Part shown: positions 45,219 to 54,905 of the stretch, piece by piece
Layout: the number at the start of each line of letters is the position of its first letter
Numbering within the stretch: the first letter of the stretch is position 1
NCBI GenBank assembly: GCA_030063045.1
Contig: JAQSEB010000090.1
Span: 868,001-932,000 of the forward strand
Direction of reading: 5' to 3'
Origin: Pratylenchus scribneri
Lineage: Eukaryota; Nematoda; Chromadorea; Rhabditida; Pratylenchidae
Length of the DNA stretch: 64,000 bases
Notes under the pieces: generated by a model
Databases searched by the model: none
Told to the model about the DNA's origin: nothing
Seen by the model: the letters and a program-made list of their open reading frames with translations, nothing else
Program-made: the position numbers and the translations under genes

Positions 45219-47587
45219 ATGAATTTCCCCTCTCAATTTGTCATTTTTATTTTTATTCCCTTTCTATTTTTCTCCGCTTTGTCGAATGGGGCCCCAAAAG
45301 TTGATCACCAAAAGTCAGTGTCGAATGTTCGACATTTTGTAGAGGAGGCAACCAAAGGACTCAATTTGGAAAAATTGTCCCATTATTTTGTGGATTTTGC
45401 CCATCTTAATGGTAATTTGATTATGAAAAAGAGAATTAAATACCTAATTAATTCAAAAGGCCACATTATGATCAATAAGGAACAATATGAAGAAATTGAA
45501 GAAGATGAGGCGGCTGAAACCATTGCTGGACAAAGTGGTGAAGCAAACGGGTGGCATAAAAGAGAGACTAATAAGAAAATGAAACCGGTCCATTCAAACA
45601 ATTTGAGTAATCATCATTCAATTACGACCAGCTCTACATTACTTCCATCACCGTATCCCAAGGAATTGTTCGAAATGGCCAAAGAGGTGGAATAATTCCA
45701 ATATTTAATTCAAAATTCCAACAAAGGTGCAAAAATTGATGGCCGAATTGCATTTGCGTGCTTCCTATGATATTCCATTTTTGTTGAAATCCACCAAGGA
45801 AACAATCAAATCGGACACATTGACGGCAGGAATGGTTAAAATTATGGAAAAAGTGGAAAAAGAGGGTCGACGGAATCCAATCTCATTGATCCTCCAACGA
45901 ACCGATTATTTGACGGATGAGGATACGAATACCAAGGAAATCCAGCTTAAACAGGTGAATAATTAAATCATTTTGGGATAAAGCATAAATTTTCATTTCT
46001 CATAAGATTGAAGCAACAAATTCCATTGGCAAAGGCTCAGGAATGGGTCATTTAATAAGCAAAGTGCATGAACGCATTATGGATAAAGTAAAACATAGCC
46101 AAAATAACCAATCAGAAATGTTGAAAAAGGCAGAAATTCCTGAAAATAAAGTGCATGAAAAACAGGCCAAAGCATTATATGAAGCATGGAAAAAATTCCG
46201 CGAAATGTATAAAGTAAAGGATGCAGTCATTTTGCTCATTTCTGTCCCGAAACGAAAATATTATTGCCATTTTGAAGCACTTCTTTGGTCTCAATTTAAG
46301 CTGGAAGACATTGCATAGGCCAAAGGGGATAATCCACTGGTGAAGTCAATTACATTTGAAGATATGACCCATAAATTGAGTGTTGAAAATGAAAATGGAA
46401 AACATCATTTATATTATCAGGCAGAGATGGGTGGCAATAAAAGAAAAGTGGCTATCGCACATTTTCAGGTAAAAGATCAAGTGGAACTGATTGGGTACAG
46501 TTAGAGATAGGATTTTTTCAAAAATTTCACTTTTTTTTTATTTTAAAAAGGGAATTAAATGTTTGGGAAATAGGTGGAATTAAATGTTTGGCAATAGGCG
46601 GAATTAAATGTTTGGGAAATAGTCGAAATTTTTAAATGTTCTAGAAAATAAATAAATATTAGTGTAAATAATTCCATCCCAAAAGGACGGCTTCAAACCA
46701 GAACATTTCACAAGGCAAGAAGAATGGCACATTCGCGGGGAAATGGAAATGTCAACAGCGATAATGTCGCCCAGCGTGTATTTGCAATTGATGGGCTCCA
46801 AAACAGTTCAACAAGAATTGGCAAAACCAGGAGTCATGGAGAAATATTTAAAAGGAAAATACAAAGCCAAATTGATTAAAAAATTGCGAAGCACTTTCAT
46901 TGAAATGTGGACATTAAATGGAAAAGATGATGAGAAATATGTGGAAATGGCCATTAAAAATCCAGAAGGATTTGTGCTCAAAACGAACACAGATGGTGGA
47001 GGAGGCATTTATTTCGAGAAGGAAATGACCAAGATTTTGAAGGGAATTAGACAAAATTCATCAGAATTGAGCAAATATATTCTACAAAAGAGAATCAAGC
47101 CATTCCGCGTTCGAGTAAGTTTTGAGATTATTTATTTCATTTTTTCAAAATTGCCCTTTTTATTATGAAATCGATCTAAAAGAATTTAATTTTAATACCA
47201 AAATTTCAGAATGCCATCATCCCGCAACCACCAATGGCTGAAAGTAGCATTCATTTCGACGATATGGACACCGAAATTAGCATTTATGGATCGTTGTTAG
47301 CGGTGACCACCGGACACGAGGAAAATGCCCAATTAAATCATAAAATTGAATTCAACGAATTTGACGGCTATTTGGGGCGAACTAAGGTGATTAAAAACTA
47401 ATAAAAAATATATTGATATTTTTGGAGGAAAAATTTTTTGAGACAGCTTTAGGAATTTATTTTGATTATTCTTAATATCTTTTAGCTGTCAAGCAAAGCA
47501 CAATGCAATATTTCAGCTGGATTTGGTGGTGCCGATTCTATCATTCTTTTCGCCAAAGGCGAATTTAAGCAGCATAAAAGACACTGA
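45219..47587 (+). pseudogene. Secreted glutathione synthetase-like gene, copy B, with nonsense codon
   Basis: Seven exons with the same junctions as A: 45219-45411, 45460-45686, 45727-45954, 46007-46468, 46686-47114, 47210-47386 and 47486-47587 (606 codons). The signal peptide starts MNFPSQFVIFIFIPF. All family landmarks are present (LLPSPYPKELFEMAKEV, GSKTVQQELAKPGVMEKY, KTNTDGGGGIYFEKEM, GRTK). Codon 320 is TAG (46316-46318), where A and C have TGG in the context DIAWAKGDNP. Everything after the stop remains in frame with intact splice sites, so the mutation is recent, an assembly error, or the product is truncated before the ATP-grasp half. It is tandem with copy C and divergent from A. 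Typed as a pseudogene on that one codon only. Confidence 0.85.
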
Positions 47588-49020
47588 TTTGAGACTGGCC
47601 GAATTGGAATGAAAGAAAAATAAACAATTATGTGCAAAATTTTTATTTCTCGGGGTACGGGAATTTATTTAAAATACGCATATATTTATATTTAATTAAT
47701 TTATTCATATACAAAAACATGTTTATTTATTAAATGTGATCAATGTTGCAATATTTCTAATAAATTGTATTGTCACTTTTTCCAAGTAAATATCATTTTA
47801 AAGTTTATCCATTTGTCTATTATTCATTTTGAATTTATCCAAAATTTTTCATGTAAAAAAATCCAAAATTTTTATGATTACAGATTTTGGCAAACATATA
47901 AAATATTCAATCTAAGGCTAATTTTTTGGTTTTCTGCCTATATGCAAAATATGATTTAAAATAGAGCCAGATTTGGCCATAAATAATACTGATTTTTCTA
48001 TATAAACTAGTAAAAAAAATAAAATAATTGTAATTACCGATTAGATTTGTCTTTATTAAATGATTCAGAATGCTTAAAAGTTTCTTTTCTTGAATTTTTA
48101 ACATCCAAATTTATCAATTTCTGGCATTGACAACACATTCTTGACGAATCTTTGCCAAAGAGCTGACTTGAATTGATTGAAAAACAAAGTGCAGATTAGT
48201 GGGGAGGCGATCAGCGGAAATTGTATAAAAATGAGCGCTGATCAACAGAAACCCTATGAATTGAGTGGCCATATTCCTGAGTCTAAATTAGCGCTGATCA
48301 ACAAAAACCCATTTACATTCTAAATATACATTGATTTTTTTAAGATTAGGTTAAATAATTAAATAAATTAAAAATAATAATTATAAAAATTTAATTGGGT
48401 GGCAAATTCCCATCAACAGCGGGTGAAGAAAAGCTAATATATGGCCAATATATTCCCTTTTTGGTAACAATATTGTGAGTGAGCCAAAAATTTCGGTTGG
48501 GTCATTGACAAGATTGCTGCTTATGAAAAAGATAGGGATGGCCAAGGCGAGAAATGGAAAGATGAGGAATCCAATGGTTGAATGTGATTGGGGGGAGGGT
48601 TTGGTAGAGTGCCAAATCCAAAAACCACAAATATCCGTTGCATGAATATGTGAACCGCTTAAATGGATGATCAGACAAGCTATTTGGGGCCTGCTTTTTT
48701 ACTATTCTAAACGAATTGTTTTGTATTGAATTTTTGAGGGGAATTAGGATGGGAGATTTTGGGTGAAAATATTCCGCAAAATGCGGATAACCTCTATTTT
48801 TGTTAGATAATTAATTCATTTATAAAACCGTTTCAAAAATGGCATACCGTGCATTGTGGAGAGGAATGAGAATGACTTTTGTTATGGCCTATTTCGGGGC
48901 ATTTCATTCCGATTTGATTTAATCATGACGCTTGCGAGCGTCTCTTTTTGCCAATTGGCCCCAATGCCAAATGTTTTTGAGTTCATTTTTGCTTCTGATT
49001 AGAATAACATCTCATAAACA

Positions 49021-49600
49021 TAGGGTCAAGATACAATCATGTATGGGTTTTTAGTTCATTTTTGATTCTTTAGAATCAAGATACAATCATGTATGGATTT
49101 ATATTTCATTTTTGAATCTTTAGGATCAAGATACAATCATGTATGGGTTTTTAGTTCATTTTTGATTCTTTAGAATCAAGATACAATCATGTATGGGTTT
49201 TTACTTCATTTTTGAATCTTTAGGATCAAGATACAATCATGTATGGGTTTATATTTCATTTTTGAATCTTTAGGATCAAGATACAATCATGTATGGGTTT
49301 ATATTTCATTTTTGAATCTTTAGGATCAAGATACAATCATGTATGGGTTTATACTTCATTTTTGAATCTTTAGGATCAAGATACAATCATGTATGGATTT
49401 ATATTTCATTTTTGAATCTTTAGGATCAAGATACAATCATGTATGGGTTTATATTTCATTTTTGAATCTTTAGGATCAAGATACAATCATGTATGGGTTT
49501 ATATTTCATTTTTGAATCTTTAGGATCAAGATACAATCATGTATGGGTTTTTACTTCATTTTTGATTCTTTAGGTTCAAGATACAATCGTGGGTGGGTTC
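49021..49600. repeat. Tandem array, 50-bp unit, about 12 copies, upstream of GS-like C
   Basis: Each unit contains GATACAATCATGTATGGGTT and TTCATTTTTGAATCTTTAG. Variation is limited to a few positions (TTTTAG, TTATAT or TTTACT after GGG). A single-unit-like sequence is absent from the homologous spacer between A and B, so it expanded only before copy C. It ends about 640 bp before the start codon. Confidence 0.95.
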
Positions 49601-49892
49601 ATATGGGCCAGAGGAAATATGAGCGGCCATATTTGGATATGAAATGCATGATTTTTTGATAGGTAAATGTAAATGGCTTAAATTTGTCATGTTGTTTGCT
49701 GATCCTCAAATTGTAATAAATTTAAAATTTTGATATTTTACTGATTGTGAATTTTTGTCGGATTCTCCAATTAGATCCATCTAGAAAATCTTTTTTGATT
49801 AACAAAATTTAATTTCACACTCGAATTATTCGTATGTGAATTCATTTAGGACGTTTGCTACCCATTTAGAATTGGGTGATTTTAAATCATAA

Positions 49893-50140
49893 GACCATTT
49901 TCTATTTGCTTTGTACAATTCCTTAGTTAGCTTATTTTGGGAAAAAAAATAACAGGAAATAAACAAAATATGATGTCCGTTCGGTTCAGAACTTGTTGAG
50001 GATGAAATCAAAGAACCGGACCATTTTCTATTTGCTTTGACACTTCCTTAGTTAGCTTATTTTGGGAAAAACAAAAAACAGGAAATAAACTATGATGTTC
50101 CGTTCGGTTCAGAACTTGTTGAGGATGAAATCAAAGAACC
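49893..50140. repeat. 126-bp tandem duplication in the proximal upstream region of GS-like C
   Basis: Two copies, each running from ACCATTTTCTATTTGCTTT through AGTTAGCTTATTTTGGGA and CAGGAAATAAAC to GAGGATGAAATCAAAGAACC. Upstream of copy B only one diverged version is present (about 45020-45120, with CAGGAAATAAACAAATTATG). It lies within 100-350 bp of the start codon, where promoter elements are expected. Confidence 0.85.
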
Positions 50141-50239
50141 AATGTAAATTGGAGCTTATTTAAATGCATTATAAAAAACCTCCACAAAAAGTTCAATCCC
50201 AATCCAAATCCTTACTTTCCTAAAAAATCTTTAAATTAA

Positions 50240-53200
50240 ATGAATTTCCCCTCTCAATTTATTATTTTTGTATTTTTGTCCCTTCTATTTTTTCCCTGCT
50301 TTTCCAATGGGGCACCAAATGTTCATCGTCAAAATCAAAAGTCAACGCCGAATGTTCGATATTTTGTGGAGGAGGCAACTAAAGGACTAAATTTGGAAAA
50401 ATTTTCCCATTATTTTGTGGATTTTGCCCATCTTAATGGTAATTTGTGTACAGAGAAATTAAATTCCATATTCATTATATAGGCTTCATAATGATTAACA
50501 AAGAGCAATATGAAGAAAATGCAGAAGAAGGAAAAACGGATGAAGCCATTTCCGTGGGCATAGGGTCCAATCAAGAAAATAAAGTCAAAAACAAGGATCA
50601 AAGCCGCCATAAAAGGGAGATAAAGAAAATGAAACCGATCGATCCAAACAATTTGAGCAATCATCATTCAATTACGTCCAGTTCAACATTGCTCCCATCA
50701 CCGTATCCCAAGGAATTGTTCGAAATGGCCAAAGAGGTGGAATAATTCCAATATTTAATTCAAAATTCCAACAAAGGTGCAAAAATTGATGGCCGAATTG
50801 CATTTGCGTGCTTCCTATGATATTCCATTTTTATTAAAATCCACCAAGGAAACAATCAAATCGGACACATTGACGGCGGGAATGGTCAAAATTATGGAAA
50901 AAGTGGAAAAAGAGGTTCGACGGAATCCAATCTCATTAATCCTCCAAAGATCGGATTATTTGACGGATGAGGATACGAATACCAAGGAAATCCAGCTTAA
51001 ACAGGTTAATGAATTATTCACGCTATTGATTGTTTATGAGTTCTAAAAATTTTTAACAAGATAATATTAAATTAATTATGGATACATTATTAAAAACTTT
51101 TATGTATTCATCAGCAAATCTTTTTTCACTATTACCCCGGAAATGACCAAGAAAAATAATTAAACCTTAAACTCGAGCAGATATAAATAAAAATTCTGAA
51201 AATAGTTTAAAAGTTTAGAGGATTATTTTTAAAAATATATATATTTGGGAATATTTTAACGATAAAATGATTGGGGTATATACTAAGGTTTCGCCAACAG
51301 CAGAACTAGGAATTTTACCGTTCAAACCGGAGCTGGAACTCAATCTGAGTTCCGGAGACCGTAATCGGAACTCCAAAAGGCCGGAATTTCCGACCACGGA
51401 ACTTAAGGTAAAACCCTAAATATACCTGGTAAAATATTTTAATAATATATAAAAAAATTTTTAATAATTTTTAATAGATTGAAGCAACAAATTCCATTGG
51501 CAAAGGCTCAGGAATGGGTCATTTAATAAGCAAAGTACATGAACGCATTGTGGATAAAGTGAAACATAGCCAAAGTAACCAATCAGAAATGTTGAAAAGG
51601 ACAGAAATTCCTGAAAATAAAGTGCATGAAAAACAGGCCAAAGCATTATATGAAGCATGGAAACTGTTTAAAAATTTGTATTCGGCACCGGATGCAGTCA
51701 TTTTGCTCATTTCCGTCCCGAAACGAAAACATTATTGTCATTTTGAGCAATTGCTTTGGTCCCAATTTAAGCTGGAGGACATTGCATGGGCAAAAGGGGA
51801 TAATCCATTGGTGATGACTATTACATTTGAAGAAATGATCCAGAAATTGAGTGTGATAAATGAAAATGGAAAACATCATTTATATTATCAGGCAGAGAAG
51901 GGTGGCAATAAAAGAAAAGTGGCAATTGCTCATTTTCAGGTAAAAGATTAAGGGAAAATGCTTAACATGGAGATTTAATATAGAATTATTAGTTAGACGA
52001 AAATTAATTTTAGGCGGAATGAAATATTTTATAAAAAGGCGAAATAAAATGTTTGGGGCAAATAGGCGGAATAAAATGTTTGGGGCAAATAAAATGTTTG
52101 GGGCAAATAAAATGTTTGGGGCAAATAAAATGTTTGGGGCAAATAAAATGTTTGGGGCAAATAAAATGTTTGGGGCAAATAAAATGTTTGGGGCAAATAA
52201 AATGTTTGGGGCAAATAAAATGTTTGGGGCAAATAAAATGTTTGGGGCAAATAAAATATTTGGGGAAATAAAATGTTTGGGGAAAATAAAATGTTTGGGG
52301 CAAATAAAATGTTTGGGGCAAATAAAATGTTTGGGGCAAATAAAATATTTGGGGCAAATAAAATGTTTGGGGCAAATAAAATGTTTGGGGCAAATAAAAT
52401 GTTTGGGGAAATAAAATGTTTGGGGCAAATAAAATGCTTGGGGCAAATAAAATGTTTGGGGCAAATAAAATGCTTGGGGCAAATAAAATGTTTGGGGCAA
52501 ATAAAATATTTGGGGCAAATAAAATGATTGGGGAAATAAAATGTTTGGGGCAAATAGGCGGAATAAAATGTTTGGGGCAAATAAAATGTTTGGGGCAAAT
52601 AAAATGCTTGGGGCAAATAAAATGCTTGGGGCAAATAAAATGTTTGGGGCAAATAAAATATTTGGGGCAAATAAAATGTTTGGGGAAATAAAATGTTTGG
52701 GGCAAATAAAATGTTTGGGGAAATAAAATGTTTGGGGCAAATAAAATGTTTGGGGCAAATAAAATATTTGGGGCAAATAAAATGTTTGGGGAAATAAAAT
52801 GTTTGGGGCAAATAAAATGTTTGGGGAAATAAAATGTTTGGGGCAAATAAAATGTTTGGGGCAAATAAAATGTTTGGGGCAAATAAAGGTAAGTAGGCGG
52901 AATTAAATGTTCGGGAAACAAGCGGAATTAAATGTGGAATTATTAAATGTTCTAGAAAATAAATTAAATTTTAATTTAAATAATTCAATTCCAAAAGGAT
53001 GGTTTCAAACCAGAACATTTCACAAGGCAAGAAGAATGGCACATTCGCGGGGAAATGGAAATGTCAACAGCGATAATGTCGCCCAGCGTGTATTTGCAAT
53101 TGATGGGCTCCAAAACAGTTCAACAAGAATTGGCAAAACCAGGAGTCATGGAGAAATATTTAAAAGGAAAATTCGATCCCAAATTGATTAAAAAATTGCG

Positions 53201-54229
53201 AAGCACTTTCATTGAAATGTGGACATTAGATGGAAAAGATGATGAGAAATATGTGGAAATGGCCATTAAAAATCCAGAGGGATATGTGCTCAAAACGAAC
53301 ACAGATGGTGGAGGAGGCATTTATTTTGAGAAAGAAATGACCGACATTTTGAAGGGAATTAAACATAATCCATCGGAATTGAGCAAATATATTCTTCAAA
53401 AGAGAATCAAGCCATTCCGTGTTCGGGTAAATTTATTGAAAGATTTTCAAAATAATTCGTATTTTTTAGCGGTAAATATGAAAAATTAGTAAATCCCGGG
53501 ATTTGCCAAGTATTTGGGCTGGAAAATTTTTGAAATCCTGGTTTATAGATTCTTACGAACTTTAGAGTAATCACATTTGATCCGGCATGATGGATTTATT
53601 ATAAAAAATATCAAGTCCGAAAGAGCTTGTTTTGTAACATTTTCCTTTTAATTCCTATCGCGTATCCGGCGCCTTACCCTTAGTCCGAACGCTAGCCCCT
53701 AAACCGGTCTAAATCTCTAAATTGAGATATTGTAAATAAAATCGACTCTACCTAGTCCAATGAGACTATTCAGAATTCGGTACAATGCTTAGAAACCGAA
53801 ATTCTCTAAATTTACCAGACAAGTAGCTTAGTAAATACCTGGATTCACCAATTCCACATATTTATGCTACATTTATATATAGGGAACAATATAACAAATT
53901 TAATTCTGTTACAACAATTTCAGAATGCCATCATCCCACAACCTCCAATGGCTGAAAGTAGCATTCATTTCGACGATGTGGACACCGAAATTAGCATTTT
54001 TGGGTCATTGCTTTCGATGTCTAAAAATGAAAATGACCAAATACATCATAAAATTGAATTTAACGAATACGATGGCTATATAGGGCGGACTAAGGTGATT
54101 AGACAGCTTTAGGAATTTATTCTGATTATTCCTAATATTTTTTAGTTATCGAGCAAAACACAATGCAATGTTTCAGCTGGATTTGGTGGCGTCGATTCTA
54201 TCGTTCTTTTCGCCAAAGACGAATTTTGA
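50240..54229 (+). CDS. Secreted glutathione synthetase-like protein, copy C
   Basis: Seven exons: 50240-50438, 50483-50736, 50777-51004, 51478-51939, 52998-53426, 53924-54094 and 54146-54229 (1827 nt, 608 residues). The signal peptide starts MNFPSQFIIFVFLSLLFFPC. It carries the same GS landmarks as A and B, with intact Trp at the position of B's nonsense codon. Exons 3 and 5 have the same length as in A and B, and exon 4 is 462 nt in all three. It ends shorter (FAKDEF) than A and B. Intron 4 is 1058 bp because of an 18-bp minisatellite, and introns 3 and 5 are also longer than in B. As in the paralogs, FQDGF replaces the FRDGY of housekeeping GS, and KTNTDGGGGIY replaces KPQREGGGNNLY. The family is known to be expressed as effectors in plant-parasitic nematodes; expression here is inferred. 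Confidence 0.92.
52019..52888. repeat. 18-bp minisatellite in GS-like C intron 4
   Basis: About 48 copies of AAAATGTTTGGGGCAAAT with few variants (ATATTTG, ATGCTTG, and one-triplet-shorter units lacking CAA). The edges grade into GGCGGAATAAAATGTTT-type units. The period is a multiple of three and free of stops, so long frames open on both strands; none continues into the flanking exons. The seed sequence is present two to three times at the homologous intron of B (46549-46620) and of A (40861-40920, inverted). Confidence 0.97.
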
Positions 54230-54905
54230 GCAGAATAAACGACAATTTTGAAAGGCCTTATTGGAATGAAACAAACCGACATTTTACATTTATGTGCATA
54301 GCCAATTTGTATTAACATTTTATTTCTGCTGGGGGTACGGGGATTTATTTAAAATATACACAAATTTATATTTGAGAAATTTATTCGTATAATCAAAAAT
54401 ATGATTATTTATTGAATGTGATAAATGTTGCTATATTTGTATGTCACTTTTTCCAAGTAAATTTTATTTTAATGTTTATTCCTTTGTGCTTTTTTTTTTT
54501 ATTCATTAAGAATTTATCCATCATATCAAAAAATCCGTTATTTAATAATTAATGCGCATATATAAAAATTCGTTTCGATAGTCAATGAAAATATATTATA
54601 TAAATATACAGAAAAATTTATTTGAATAATTTAAACAAATAAACAAAAAACGCTTTGTTATTTATTAAAATGCATTCACTGTTACTACTATAGAAATTCG
54701 ATTTGTGAAAAATGACAATGTTTTCAAGTAAATAAGTGCTTGATCTTTTTGGATTAAGAGTTAAAATTTCAATGTTTTATAATAAATATTAATATGGTTT
54801 CATGTATTTTCGTCATTCCAATTCAGCATGAAGTCGTACTATATGTTTAAATCAAGGCCTAATTTTGCATAATACATATATTTTTTCACATTGGCATAAC
54901 ATTAT
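54230..54905. other. 3' flank of GS-like C
   Basis: AT-rich. The first 200 bp resemble the 3' flank of copy B (shared TTTATTTCT and GGGGTACGGG). No gene is seen. Confidence 0.55.

Larger units (their letters stand above)
47588..50239. other. Spacer between GS-like B and C
   Basis: The first part (to about 48150) is AT-rich 3' flank. From about 48180 it is a diverged copy of the A-B spacer. It then contains a 50-bp tandem array (49021-49600) and a 126-bp tandem duplication (49893-50140) just before copy C. Confidence 0.6.

Noticed and set aside
44404..48969. ATGCCA motifs upstream of GS-like B and C as dorsal-gland promoter boxes
   Set aside because: The motif is associated with gland effector promoters in cyst nematodes, but here it lies about 0.8 and 1.3 kb from the start codons. 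I saw none close to the three genes, so it is no better than chance.
49021..49600. Possible CRISPR array (regular repeats)
   Set aside because: The units are contiguous with no unique spacers, and the host is a eukaryote.
51880..52921. Several open frames of up to 303 codons on both strands
   Set aside because: They arise from the 18-bp intronic array; the period is a multiple of three and the frames end at the array edges.
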